Below, one piece after another: positions 11,047-23,215 of a stretch of DNA of 64,000 nt. Location of the stretch: the NCBI GenBank assembly GCA_947095585.1, contig OX352765.1, forward strand, positions 93,518,965-93,582,964, written 5' to 3'. Positions within the stretch are counted from its first letter, which is position 1. Each line of letters starts with the position of its first letter. The notes under the pieces are model-generated. The model was not told where the DNA came from and did no database searches. It saw nothing but the letters and a program-made list of their open reading frames with translations. Made by a program: the position numbers and the translations under genes. The DNA comes from Nephrocerus scutellatus (lineage: Eukaryota; Arthropoda; Insecta; Diptera; Pipunculidae).

Positions 11047-13020
11047 TCACTTTTACGATGTAAAAAAAGTAAAAGCTAGCATTTGTACGATTCATAAATT
11101 ATAAAGTGAACTCAATATAAATGCATTGACTGTGAGAATTTCCATTCGATTCTCTTTGTCATTCAACCCTCTGAGTGTTTCTATTTTTAAAAATGTCGTT
11201 TCCTTTCCTCCATCAACTACTTAAGTGTGATTTGTCGCATTTGGCATACGATCTACAATACCTAATCCAAAGTAAGGACAAGAAGAATCATTATTTTGGT
11301 TTACATTTTCCCTTCCGCCACTGGAACGGGAAATTTACGAGTAAATTCAATCGCTAGTTGGAATATCAGGAGTGATTCTCGAACGTAAATGGCCGTCATG
11401 GATATTATGATCTGGTCGTTAGAGGTCAAACGGTTCTCGCTTTAATTTAATTATTTTTTTTTTAATTAAATAAATAGTTTATTTGAACAGCTATGTGTGT
11501 GTTCGTGCACTTCTGGGCACTATTATTAGATTATAATTAGCAAACGAAGGTCTAAATAATTCATTAAGGGGTTGTGGCAAAAGATCAGTCATAAAACTAA
11601 TACTTACTTAGGTGGCGCTACAATTCGGGGCGAGCCTAGACTCCAACTAATGTGCCTAAAACTAATACGAACAGAGGAAAATCAGCACACTTCATGCTGA
11701 CATTTAAAGAGCATGCTAGCTCAGTAAACCAATCTTACACATTCCAGATGCTGGTCAGATGCAGTCTACCTAATTTCCAGAACAAATACACAATCGATCA
11801 ATGTCGATTTAAATTACTTTGCGCTCACCAATGCTTGAAGGTCCCGCGTTCAGATGATTGCATCTTTGGCAGGCGGCGTTGGTGGTGTACGCGCTCAGAA
11901 TAGACGCCAACAAGTGCGCGGGAAGCAGCGCAAAGGTAAAGTAGTTTTAATGCTAAGTGTATGCCTCCCACACTAATTCTGCTGGCCACTTGATTGGTTT
12001 GAAAACTCAATCAAAGGCACAAGCTCCACACTCCCGCTCCCACACTCACACTCTCGCCCTGTCTAGAATCAATCGCTTGTGGTTGTTTTGGTGTTATTTG
12101 CGATACAATAATTAAGAAATAATTTTCTGTTTAGATCTTGTGTTTAATGCACTGCGAGTGGAACACATGCACGTGTGCAGAAATACATATTCATAGATGA
12201 TGGATATTTCGGCTCTGTTCTTTATCTTCGATTTCTAATTCTCAAACACTGTTTGCCTTGAAACAACAATCAAAGCGATAGTCCGTACACTTGCACTCTA
12301 GGTGCAGAACAAATGGAAAATGTTGTAGTTATTATTGACTTATTATACACTAAATACTAAAACTCAAAGCTAAATAATGATGGAGTGTTAAATAGCGTGT
12401 TCCATTTGCCTATACATCAAACCCATACCGATAACTGTCAAGGAAACTGGGAGACGTCAAAGTAAGGGTAAAGGGTTTTCGTTGTGTGGGTTGCGCATAC
12501 CGATGCTTATTACCTTTGACACCGTCGAAAAATTTCTATTACCAAAAACTTCATTTGTCGATGACGATGACCATGACGTTAATTTTTTATTGAGTGTTAA
12601 AAAATGGAACAGTTGACTCTAAAACTCAGAAAAAGTTTTGTTTGCCCACATGGCTGACGTGCTAAGAGCGAACCCCATAGGAAAGTTATAGTTTTGGTTA
12701 AGCGGCAGTCAAATGGAACGTAAGTTATAAGCCAAAAGAGCGCAAGACACAAAACAAAGAGAGATAATTCTTTATTCCAAACAAATTTATGCAAATGGAA
12801 ACGCGCTAGTAGTAAGTATGCAAAGACATGTGTAGTTTTAAACGCGTGTTTCCCTTTAGATGATGAAGCATTTTTCTTTTTTAGCATCTTTTGAAGCATC
12901 TACGTTTTCCTTAGAATTATTTTCGACACGTTATGTTCTATCAAGACACTCAAGGGCAATCTTCTAAGAGCTTATACTTTGGCGTATTTAAGCATAGCAG
13001 CACATGGATTTCCATCATAA
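11047..13020. other. Intergenic DNA
   Basis: No recognised gene. A GGTGGCGCTACAAT stretch at about 11610 resembles ends of the RTE-like family elsewhere in the window but is too short to call. Open frames at 11652-11903 and 12597-12899 have no recognisable similarity. Confidence 0.35.
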
Positions 13021-13835
13021 TAATCATATTTGGCGTTACAACCGTGGTCCAGTCGTCGCTCCCCGCAATAACCTCTCCCTCGATTCCGATCTATCTATAT
13101 CATCTATTTTTGCATTTCTGCATTTCTTAACTCTAGGCGTAAGCTTGGTCAGTCTTTGCTGACATTTCATACCGCAAAAGCCTTTTCCAGTAGTTATGTG
13201 TCTTGTCCACAGGCTTAATTCTCTTCACAACCTCGACATCGTGGTAACGCTCGTAGATCTCATCATTATAGAGTCTTGCTTACTTACGGGGCCAACAATT
13301 ATCCGTAAAACTTTCCTCTCTAACGCGGTTGCTTTTTTGTTCGGATACATATGTAAGTACTGGTATGAACATTGCCTTATACAAAAGCTGCTAGGATGTT
13401 ATGGTTAAATTCCTGGATGTGAAGAGTCTTGGCACACTGGTTTAGTTTGGTTGGCTTTAAGCAAACGTGCGCGTGTTTCTGGTTCCATGCTGTTATCGGC
13501 TGTTACCAATTGACACGAAATATTTAAAGTATTCCACTCCTTCGAATTCACGCTCCACTTCTTTAATTAAGATTCAATGCAGGATCTTCTGTTCACAGAC
13601 GTGCCTATATCAGGTACTTTGTTCTGCTCTCATTTATGTGCAGCCAAGATTTCATGCTGCCTATTAAATCGCTTCTGGTAAAGCTCTTGTGTGTCTACAA
13701 ATCATGACAATATCGTCTGAATAAGTCAGTATCCTCTATAACAATGGTCATTACCGACTTATATAGTCGTGTCAGCTTATTTGAGATGCCGAACTGTATC
13801 ATGGCTTTATAAAGTTCTACTTTTGTAACTTTTGG
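13021..13835 (-). pseudogene. RTE-like retrotransposon 3' half
   Basis: On the minus strand, pieces parallel the better copy at 32940-33740: an ELYKAM(I)xFGISNKLTR-like segment near 13760-13825, a degraded YADDI region, the SKTKY-like segment, and the tail segment around 13200-13270. It then ends in a GGAATCGAGG...CGCCAAATATGATTATTATGATGG terminus at 13021-13095. The TGA/TTA-rich microsatellite end matches the TATGATGATG ends of the other copies. Frames are broken. Confidence 0.65.
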
Positions 13836-13844
13836 AAGAGGTGA

Positions 13845-13940
13845 GACAACAAAAAGGCTTTTTGGTGTTTTTTTATGTTTTTGGTACTCGAACTTCGAAC
13901 CTCCTGCTCAGTAGTCAAACGCACTAATAAGGATCAGCTG
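13845..13940 (-). mobile_element. tRNA-derived SINE, copy 1 (partial)
   Basis: The minus strand reads GAGCAGGAGGTTCGAAGTTCGAGT, then a CACCAAAAA-type tail. This matches the B-box half and downstream tail of the copy at 22127-22225. The A-box half is degraded. It lies next to the RTE-like remnant. Confidence 0.55.
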
Positions 13941-13949
13941 TTGATTTAT

Positions 13950-15470
13950 TTGGAATGAAGCCAGGTGGCTGGGCTTTAACTTGGACTTTAGTATAGGGCG
14001 CTTTCATGTCTTGAAGGATAGAGTAGAAAATCGTGTACACAGTACTCAGCGACGTTATACCCCGCCAATTGTTAAACGTTGTAATTTCTCATTAATGTAT
14101 TGATATGGGGCACAGGATGACTCTTCTCCAATCTTGTCACATCGTTTCTTTCTCCCAAACTTTCACAAAACGCTGTTATTTATTATGATTAATGGAACAA
14201 AAAAAATGGAATAAAAACTCGACAAATGCAGTGATCCTGAGTCCTAACAACATCTCCAACTACAGATCCATTACAGTGCAATTTAGTGTTATACTTCCTT
14301 TACATAAATCTCTGGCAATTGCTACAAAACAACAGATCAACAACATCAGATCACGACAGAAATACAAAATGATCCTCAAGCTTATTTAAAAAAACCACAA
14401 CTACAATTAACAAAATATCCCAGAGCAAGAAGGAAACAGAAGAGCCAAAATGGAATGGCAATTCAAAATATAATTTGAGGCGATGCCAAATCGTATTGAT
14501 ATAAGCCGAGCAGACGACGGCTGACAGTGTGGCGATCCGAATTTAGATTCTGTGAAGTTGCTTGGATGCTTGTGTTGGCCAAAAGCGATGCGCGACAATT
14601 CAACAATTGTCCAACTTTTGTTCTAAGTTGATAAAAATTTGTTCCTTCGGCTGCAATTAGCAAATATTCAACGAATTGTATGTTTTATTGAAAAAATATA
14701 TTCTCATCGGCCACCTAATTCAACATTAAATCGTGGGCATTCCCGACTTTTGTATGCAGCACATGAGTGCGTGTGTCTTATTTTCGAGAAGCGGAGACAT
14801 TTTGGCGAATTCCTAGCTACGTACTTCTCGTGCTATTTGCCTGCAATTTGCTATTTGGTCGTATACATTATATGTAATATGCTATTTTGGTTTAATTTTA
14901 CTAACAATTTTATTTGTGCTAAACAACAAACAACAGCAACGGTTGTTGTTGGAATAAGAGGCAGTCATACATACCTCATCTTATGATGAAATTTTTGGGG
15001 GAATTCTTTTGGCAACAAATTTTTTTATTTTGTAAAATGTTCCTGACACACTGATACTCCTTTGATGAAGGCGCATTTAAACAAAAACAGGTGGATCGAG
15101 TTTGTTGGCTTTTTATTAATAAGTCACAATTAAAAGAGAAATATGTGGTAAATCTTTGATTTAATTTACTTGCGAATAGGATAGATACATTATACATATG
15201 TGAATTCAAAGTTCATTGAAGTAAAATTTAAAAAAAAAAAAAAAACTAACCGAAAAGCTAAAGAGTGAAATGATTGTTGGATTAGGTAACAATGCTACGG
15301 TTATAATAAGGGAAGAATGGAATACAATCAAAGATGATCCTCAAAAATAGTTCACAGATGAGTCAAAGACTAACAAGAGGAAATATGAGGCACAATAAAT
15401 CTATGCCGGTCGCGGTGCAGAACCCACTCCAACTTATCATGTCACCCCAACTCATCGTCGCATCGCAAGT
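13950..15470. other. Intergenic DNA
   Basis: No gene recognised. An open frame at 14192-14389 has a faint RT-like NISNYRSIT segment but nothing more. Confidence 0.35.
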
Positions 15471-15529
15471 AACAATAAATCAAAATTAGCTCATTAATTG
15501 GACAAGCTCCTGTAACAATTTGTAATATC

Positions 15530-15660
15530 TACCTTGAACGTGATTACAGCCGGTGTACCACAAGGTTGGCTATTAGAACCAATGTTGTATATAATTTATA
15601 TAAAATATCTACTAATAACAAGAGAAGGAACTATTGCGACATTTTCTGGTGATCCTTGAA
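15530..15660 (+). pseudogene. Jockey-like RT fragment
   Basis: The frame reads ITAGVPQGWLLEPMLYI...YIKYLL and then TIATFSGDP, which corresponds to AGVPQGSVLGP-LYxxY and the FADDT catalytic motif. The first Asp-Asp has become Gly-Asp, so the active site is lost. Confidence 0.65.
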
Positions 15661-15669
15661 GAAGCCAGC

Positions 15670-16415
15670 CTATATATCTATGTGACAATCTAGATGATCT
15701 CAATGCGTGAACTATAGAGTTATAATTGAGTTTATCAAGGACGTTAAGTACGCCATGTCGCTCTCTATGCTGTGGTAGTATTAATGCTTTTTTACATCAA
15801 ACGCGCCTCAGTGAGAGACAGAGCTGTATTTGCGGTTTCAATAGAGAAGAATGGTGTCATGTTGTAAGCGACGGATCAAAGTACTTAGACCTCAGGGTCG
15901 TGAATGCGATGGGAATTAATTCGATTAAAGCTTTAAGCTGAAGAGAGTATGAAAAAGTTGCGATCAGAAAACTCGCTGTCAAAGCACCATCAGACTGATA
16001 ATAAGAATCAGTAGTAGAACGTTTTTTGGCCCACTAGTCCCGAGTTGTGAGAAGGTCAACTGCAGTAGTTGAATACGTAGGTAACTATAAAATCCGATAA
16101 GAGATTCTTTTGGTACATTGGATGTCGGATTTCTTTCATCCTATGCTATGTCGCTAAGGCCCGTCGTGAAGTAATGTGGTGGCTTTGGATTGATACCTTA
16201 ATGCGAATAAAGTTTAATCATCGTGTAGTTGCATTTTCTAACCAGGTGCAGTGTTGTTGATATGCGGTAATAGTCGTAGCAAATTCAATCCGTGGCAGAA
16301 GAGCCCAATGGGATAGAGTCTTCACGTACCTATCAATGTTAATCTAACAGACAGTTTGAGCCCTAATCTACGAGTAGGCAATGAGTCACGGGACCATAAC
16401 CATTTTCAAGGCAGA
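15670..16415. other. Intergenic DNA, probable retroelement debris
   Basis: Only short open frames with no recognisable product. It sits between two RT fragments on opposite strands. Confidence 0.35.
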
Positions 16416-17440
16416 TTATCTTCTAAAGAATTCATCATTAATCAAGTTATACGTGTACAGTCGATAAAGAAAGGATTGGCAAATTGGAATTTTGAAGACC
16501 GGCTGTATCATCAGCATATTCTTATTATTCTGGTATTGCGGTAGGGTTGGGGGATGGGCGGTTCCATTTTCTGTCGAGTAGATGCAATGTGGTCTTGGGG
16601 GAACCTGCCCAGACAAGAAAGTTCTATTCAAGTTTAGGAAGAATATATGCCTTGTAAATAGTAGCCAGGTCTAAGGGAGTGAAGTACATCGGTCGACGTT
16701 TTAGGAAACTTAAACATTTCGCAGCATTCTTGGCGATGGCAAATATGTGGTCGTTCCAATGAAGCTTGTTGGTGACGCACATACCGCGAATTAGGAGTTT
16801 TTTGGTTTCTTCGATGCAAGATCCATTCATGGAGAAAGGTTCGCGGTTTAAATTGCGTTTAAACGACAGAAGACAGCAATGGGTTTGGTTTTGGAAGCGT
16901 TAAATTCTACTCTATTGTGTAGTCCCCACCTTGATATGTTGTTAGGGTCAGAATTTAACTCGCCTAACATACGTTGTTGTTCAAGTTCTACTTGGGATTA
17001 AGAGGGCCGTGCAGAAATAGCAACCTCATACGAAAAGTCAAGAGTCATTAGGAGGAGTGGATAGGAGAAAGAGTATCGGAGACAAAACAGAGCCTTGGGG
17101 AACACCGGCGTTTATGCGGTGAACACTGGATTTGAAACCGTCCAATTCCACCCGAATTGAACGGCCAGAAAGGTAGTTACTAGTCCAAATAAGCAGGGTC
17201 TTATTAATTTCCATAGGTATTAATTTTCGGCAAATAGTTTGATCCCAGACTCTGTCATATTCCTTGGAAATATCGAGTGCAACAACTTTACTTTCATCAA
17301 ATTTGTGAATAGACTGGTTCCACTTTACACTGACATAAGCGATCAGGTCACCTGTAGAATGTGCCTTCGAAAACCATACTGCTGTTCGCTAAGTATTTCA
17401 CGTGATTTAAGATATTGCATAAGCTTACGATTGAACAGCG
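16416..17440 (-). pseudogene. Jockey-clade RT pseudogene
   Basis: On the minus strand, from 17440 down, the order is YLKSREILSEQQYGFRR, a frameshift, VVALDISKEYDRVW (motif A, with the F of AFD changed), YLSGRSIRVELDG, INAGVPQGSVLSPILFLL, a loss of the FADD region, and then the thumb (RRPMYFTPLDLATIYKAY, LVWAGSPKTTLH). This is a normal jockey-type order with a deletion between the PQGSVLSP motif and the thumb. Confidence 0.8.
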
Positions 17441-17694
17441 TTTAGAAAGTATGGATGTTAGCCTAATGGGTCGGTACGAGGAAAGATATGACGGTTCGTC
17501 AAGGAAAAGGCTGGACAAAGGCTCTTTTCCAATTACTTGGGAAGACTCCAGAAGAATAAGAGAAATGGAAAAGCCTGCGCATTGGCAATGTCAATGTTGA
17601 AGAACACCTCTTCAAAACTATAGACCCAGCAGATTTATGATTGCTGAGATCATTTAATGCTGTAGCTGCTTAACGAGTATGAAAGTAGAACTGT

Positions 17695-17840
17695 CCCATA
17701 TAGGATTCGACTCTTGAAAGCAGGGGCGGCGACAACGCGCAATATGGTAGCGTGGAGCTAGCTGCTAAATGTGAAGCAAGCAGATTGGCCTTGTCTCTAG
17801 AGCTGACAGTTGGAAATTGGAATGTCATTGTGAATGAACG
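17695..17840 (-). mobile_element. Retroelement linker fragment shared with 52148-52270
   Basis: The block GTAGCGTGGAGCTAGCTGC to the TGTCATTGTGAAT end is nearly the same as at 52190-52268, in the same orientation. The minus-strand translation of the other copy (NDIPAVSSIDKANLLASHFA) resembles the segment just before RT in jockey-like ORF2 proteins. Confidence 0.55.
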
Positions 17841-17849
17841 TTGGAATTA

Positions 17850-18580
17850 AAGAGACAGTATTTTTAATTCGCTTTTGGTCGTGTACCTAGTACTATCACT
17901 GCTTTGGATGATCAGGTTTAAACTGGTCTGGCAGACAGTACAGGAAAGCGTAAGACAGCAACTACATCTACTTCAAAACAAGTGTCGAAGTGCGTCTCGT
18001 CACCGAGAAAGAGTAATCCTGAAACTCGGATTGTAATAGTTTCTTATTTGTCTAACCATGAACAAGATCCATTACTAGTTGTTGAAGGAAGACTGAAGCA
18101 ACTGATTTTCAGCAATAAAAAGTACCATAGCAACTTGTCATATGTAAGTCATATTACAAGCATAAGATCAATAGGATTGCACAAGCTGGTCCTGATGTTT
18201 TCAACCTGTAAACGCGGTATTAGCGTATATGAATTTTTTGAGATCATAACTTACATGTAAAGGAAAGGAAAACAAACCACTTTAACTTCAATCCATAGAA
18301 CCGCTATCCGCACTCCTTGTTTTTGTTGGTGTGTCATCTGTGTATGAATTTATTTCTATTTAATTGGCTAAGCGTGAGAATTTTTCCACCAAAAATATGA
18401 GCGACCTACCAAAGTCAGTCGAATGAAAACTATTTTTGTAATCGACCTTCAAAAATACCAGAGCAGACCTTCAGTTTTAGAAGGGGCAATCGCTCAGACA
18501 TTTTATATCAAACATTGTCATTGGGAACATGTGGCGCTCATAACTTACGGAATTCTATACACATGCACACACACACACAT
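17850..18580. other. Intergenic or intronic DNA
   Basis: No recognisable coding sequence. If the exon at 18587-18891 is real, this is the start of its downstream intron. A CA microsatellite lies at about 18563-18580. Confidence 0.35.
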
Positions 18581-18586
18581 ACTCAC

Positions 18587-18891
18587 CAATAGTCGATGAA
18601 AGTGTTGAGCGTATTGGAATTTTTCGGCTCAACGTTTAGGGGAATTTCTTCGATTTTTAGTAAATCGTCGGCATCGGTGGTGACCTTTTTCAAAGTTGCT
18701 GAACTAGAACCGCCACAATTGGAGCCTGAACGACGCGATCCCGACTCTGACTCCTCGGCGATTCCACTGTCATCTTCAGTATCGGTTGCATCCTCATCGG
18801 TGTGTTCGTGATGTTTTTGATGGTGCTCCTCAAGATCCTGCTGTCTGTCTTGTTTTTCGTCACTTTGCGAGCGAGTAAAGAAAAAATCCAT
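18587..18891 (-). CDS. Possible first coding exon of an unidentified gene
   Basis: The start ATG (18891-18889) opens a 101-codon stretch that ends at a strong donor, GTGAGT at 18586-18581, in phase 2 after FIDY. The protein start is MDFFFTRSQSDEK. It is then very acidic and low complexity (EHTDEDATDTEDDSG, EESESGS), then Gly/Ser-rich, and ends in a more conserved-looking KIEEIPLNVEP...NTLNTFIDY. I do not recognise the family. The acidic start and the abrupt perfect donor argue for a genuine exon. No downstream exon was found in the window, so the rest would lie beyond a long intron to the left. An in-frame ATG further upstream (18933) would add 14 residues from a GGAC/GTCC repeat and is less likely. 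Confidence 0.5.
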
Positions 18892-21077
18892 TCTCACGGG
18901 CAGATGGACGGACGGACGGACGGACAGACTCACTCACGTATATGTACTTCAATTTGAATATCGCGCACTATTTGTAGCAATTGAGTTGCGTAGATGGCAA
19001 CCACAGGATCAACACAGCAGCACTGAGATATTTTTTCTATTTCCGTTCCGTTAATTGCGATTAGGAAATAGCACACGTGGAAAACAACTAAACGAAAAAG
19101 TCGGACAAACAACGTACTGATCTGCTTTTTAGCTGATGCACCAGATTTTCTAACTGACAACTTGTCGTCTTCGTTGCAAAAGTTTGAATTTCGTTTTTGA
19201 AAATGCCAAATAATTTCTGATTTTTGTTAAACTTTTGGGTATGAGACACCGAGCACAGCAGAAGCACAACTTGTGGGGGTGGCGAAGGCGTTTGCTATTG
19301 CTTCGTTCGATCACAGGCTAATTTCGACCAAATCGATTGACGAACGAACGTGTGACGCAAACGTGATGGCAGCTTTCTTTTCTGAAAAAGACGACGGACT
19401 TAGTACGCTAACAGATCGCGGAAGAGCCAACAAAGACAAAAGATTCTGAAGCGACACCAACACTCAGACTGTGTGTATGACAAAGTGGATAGGTTTTTGC
19501 ATCTCGGATCTGTATAGTAATTTGGTCGATTTCGCTTTTTCGACTTTCGTTCGACGACGACGACGACGACGACAACAACAACAGCAATGACAACGAATTG
19601 TTGCTGCGTGTCGGGCAACAAATCTTCTATTTATTTTGCGATTTGTTAAATCCGCCATCAAATGCAATGTGACATGCATATACTCGTACGTTACAACGTC
19701 GTTTGGTGCGTGCGTCAACACCTTGGGTACTTGAATAATAAAATCCAATCAAAATGACACAAATCTATTACAATTACAATCGGTTAAAGGCTGCTGTTTT
19801 GATACTCTTTGCAACAGAAATTGTGGCATGACTAACGCCTCATCATCACTTTTCGCCTTAAACTGAAGTCCGGTTCTAAGTTTCCGCAAGCAATCTTCAG
19901 TTATTCCAAACAACGTATCATAAACGTACGGTAACTGTGGAACCTGATGGGCGGTAAGGCATCGATCCTGCTTTACAATCGATCAATTTTAAGCGCCAAT
20001 TGCCTTTGCATACCTACTGTAGCAAAAATCGAAGCGTTTGTGCAATGCACACTGCAATAATGTGACAAATGAATCAAGCTCACTGCGGGACATTAGAAGA
20101 TTGTCCGTACAATTAAATCTGAAATTCGCACATTTGGACGGTGGCCATAAGACTTATACTTTCATACACGAAATGCTGGCTGATGGCTATATAGAAAGAT
20201 GGCAAGATGCAGCGGATAGCCAAATTGAAAAGTCGTTCGATATTCGGACAAGTCTCCAAGTGTTTTGTAGTTTTGTCTACAGTGGCAGGATTTTATTTTG
20301 GTAACGCGAAATCCACAGTATCAGTCTATGTCGCCGTGTTGTATCCGATTGTTTGTGTCTTTTGTTGCTTGGATTAGCTGTCTGTTTAGCGTTGAGCTCA
20401 GGATCAGATGCACTATATGTACTTTATAAGAGGAATTTCTTTACTAGTACATATTTGTGTGCAATACGGTTCATAACCTTTTGCATAAAGTTATTTAGAC
20501 TTAACAAAACTTAACCATTATTTGAAAAATGAAAATATAATGAAATACAAATTGTCTTCCAGTCCTAATAAGCACATTAGTAAATCATCATATCTTTAAA
20601 TAGTTCCCAGTAAGTCGAGTAGTTCAGAAAAGCGACTCTGGCAGTCGCACTCGAGTGATAACAACTTTACTCTAACTTATCGCACTAACATGAGTTTGTT
20701 GGTCATGCAAATACCGCATCAGAACAACAATAAGTCAATCAATGATTCATCTGTTATCGACGGTTCTTGGGATGTGAAAAATCGATAAAAATCACAAACA
20801 ACAAATTGAGAGTCAGAGTCGCAGTCGCAGGGGTGTGGAGATTTCGACAACAGAATCTATTCAAGTCATAAGTGACGGAGTACAATTGCCTCTAAGCCAG
20901 TTTAGAAGCAGAATCTGAACTTTATTTTTGTGATTTGATAATTATAAACGACATACGGGTATGATGAGATTAGCATTTAGTACTGTAAAGTACACTAACA
21001 TTGATTGGGTAGTTCAAGACAATTTTTGCAGTAAAATTTCTTTAGGCGCGATTAGATTAAGAATTCAACGAGGCAGC
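18892..21077. other. Upstream and intergenic DNA
   Basis: Contains a short GGAC-type run near 18903-18926, a CGA/CAA microsatellite at 19556-19585 and short open frames with no recognised product. It may include the promoter and 5' untranslated region of the 18.6-kb minus-strand exon, but no clear core promoter motif was found. The 20038-20304 open frame (88 codons) has no recognisable similarity. Confidence 0.35.
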
Positions 21078-21123
21078 GTCACGTCACGTCACGTCACGTC
21101 ACGTCACGTCACGTCATGTCACG
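21078..21123 (+). repeat. GTCAC pentanucleotide array
   Basis: About nine units of GTCAC with one substitution (GTCAT). The array contains repeated ACGTCA/TGACGT cores, the half-site of CREB/ATF-type factors, purely as a result of the unit sequence. Confidence 0.85.
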
Positions 21124-21129
21124 TAATAT

Positions 21130-21790
21130 GCGAAACGATTTCGAACATAAAGGACGGAAACAGATACTTGATTTTTTTTTTTTATACATAAACTCATTCC
21201 CCGAATGACTTGCGTCACGGCAATAAAATGGGCTTTATTAAAGATTAAAATTAAAATTCAATTCAATTCAATTTCCTCTAAATGCTTTCTGAAAAAAATG
21301 AACACGAAATTAAGACGACACGAGTCCAAATGCTTTTATCAATGGATCATGGTCAGGGAAAACTTTTTTTGGCTAAATATCTATGTATTTGGTGAACATT
21401 ATTACACTAGCACATAGCTAATAAAGGTGGATGGGATTATTTCTAGTTACATAAACACAGACTTGTAGAAAGCTTTTTTTTGTAAGTATAGATGCATGAA
21501 GCGTGTGCGAGATTTTAAAAGGAGCAGTGATTCGGTGATCAAATTTCTCGGTCATGGTTAGTAGTATATTCTATAAACATTTTACGACTTGGAAAGCGTA
21601 AGACCAACTTCTAAAAACGATTAGAAAATGGACTTTGCATTGAAAAATGTTTTTCGAATTGAATTAATACATTGGTATGGGTAGCTAGAAAGCCACGAAA
21701 GACAAAGGGGAAACAAACTCTCACCATCTAAATCGATCGCTTAATCTGTACCCTTGACCTATCCGTTACGATTGGAAGGAAGAGGAAGCA
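21130..21790. other. Intergenic DNA
   Basis: AT-rich, nothing recognised. Confidence 0.35.
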
Positions 21791-21794
21791 AGAG

Positions 21795-21975
21795 GAAGGC
21801 TTATGCAGACGATATTGATCGAACTATCTCGGGTCAATTGTAGCAGCCGATAACATCATGCAACCATAAATACGTACGGTACGGTCGCTTAAAGCCAACA
21901 AAGACTACCTAGTCTGTCAAGAGTCTTATAATCAAGGAATTAAACTATTACCTATATCTAAATTGCTAGTGCTTA
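21795..21975 (+). mobile_element. RTE-like fragment
   Basis: TATGCAGACGATATTGA corresponds to the YADDID catalytic motif. It joins directly to TCTCGGGTCAA...GCTTAAAGCCAACAAA...GTCTGTCAAGAGTCTT, which in the 33.2-33.5 kb copy lies about 190 bases downstream. The copy therefore has an internal deletion. Confidence 0.6.
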
Positions 21976-22126
21976 GGGTGACAAAAACAATGCAAATGTC
22001 AGTCATTTCGCCAACACGAACAAGGCTGAATGTCATTATGGACTCTCTGGCAATTATTTTCATCACGAAAAAAATTTTAGATCATCCGACAAAAGCAATA
22101 AATACATGAGAGGCATAGTGGCAGGT

Positions 22127-22225
22127 GGGCGCTGTGGCTCAGTGGATAACTACATGGCTGCTGGGCAGGAGGTTCGTGGTTCGAATCCCAGTAACACCAA
22201 AAAGTATTTTTCACCGTGTCCCACC
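22127..22225 (+). mobile_element. tRNA-derived SINE, best copy
   Basis: A tRNA-like head begins GGGCGCTGTGGCTCAGTGG. It has an A-box (GTGGCTCAGTGG, 22134-22145) and a perfect B-box (GGTTCGAATCC, 22178-22188), then an unrelated tail CACCAAAAAGTATTTTTCACCGTGTC. The 3' acceptor strand does not pair with GGGCGC, so it is not a functional tRNA gene. Two other partial copies with the same tail (13845-13940 and 22790-22865, both minus) show it is a dispersed family transcribed by RNA polymerase III. Confidence 0.7.
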
Positions 22226-22780
22226 TATCGCTAATGTATGACAAACGTCCAAAAGTAATAACTTGTCACGGAAAGCTTCTCAATTCGCCGTTCGGCAACA
22301 TCCCAAAGGACAAACCACATTTTCGTAAATATCTCTACTCCAACGCCACCTACCAGGTCAAAAAAAAAACATGAACATATGGTGTGAATATGGCTTCGAT
22401 GCATCCAGTGGGGTGGGCATGGCGCGATTACATACAAACGCACAATCATTTTTGTATGGTATACGGATCATGCACTATACTCGTAAGTTCAGAAAAATGC
22501 AGTTATCGTTGCAGACGGAATTCCTTTCCATCTAGAGTCTAGACAGTAAAAATTGTATTTTTTTAATATCTGCACTCATTATAAAAGAAATTCTGGAAAT
22601 ATTTTCAAAAGAGATACAGAAAAGTCGCCTTTAATTAATTACTTGTTCAGATAATCAAGATTCTACTGTAATTAATAATAATATTGGGCGCGACATACCG
22701 ATACGGTCCAAGGCCTAGCTTCTCGCGACCGTTTGTGTTATGCGTGTAGCGTGTTCTTTTTACGTGTGTCAGCCATTCGC
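22226..22780. other. Intergenic DNA
   Basis: No gene or structured element recognised. Confidence 0.35.
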
Positions 22781-22789
22781 GAGAGATGG

Positions 22790-22865
22790 GACAGTGAAAA
22801 GGATTTTTGGTGTTTCTGGAGACTCGAACTTCGAACCTTCTGCTCACAAGTCCACAACTACTAAA
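22790..22865 (-). mobile_element. tRNA-derived SINE, copy 3 (partial)
   Basis: The minus strand reads GAGCAGAAGGTTCGAAGTTCGAGTC, then a CACCAAAAATCC tail and TTTTCACTGTCC. This matches the B-box half and tail of the SINE at 22127. It lies about 350 bases upstream of the first endonuclease gene. Confidence 0.6.
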
Positions 22866-23215
22866 GTCAATCATTGTTCATACAACTCACGGTAGCAAAA
22901 ATTAAAACAGAAATACCTGTTTACCTTATGGAGTCACCGCACAGCACATCAACCTGCAGTGTCAATCCAGGAACGATGTGGCAGAAATTTCACTTGACAT
23001 TCTCATCCATGAATAACTTTTCGAGAAACCAAATGGCAGTAAACAATTGGAGAGAAATTCCAGCAGAGACTGTGTACCAGAAGACTCGGTAAGTCGTAAC
23101 ATTATGGATTCATCGATGAGAAGAAAATTGAGAATGCAGCAAAAGGCAGACACCAACTACTAATGCCAGAGAAAACTTCACCAATCAGTTCCGACTTCCA
23201 ACTGTATCGAACAAC

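Noticed and set aside
19400..19748. Val-rich and Arg-rich open frames
   Set aside because: They are translations of the CGA/CAA microsatellite at 19556-19585.
22127..22197. Functional tRNA gene
   Set aside because: A- and B-boxes are present but the acceptor stem does not pair and the same tail occurs in other copies, so it is a SINE.
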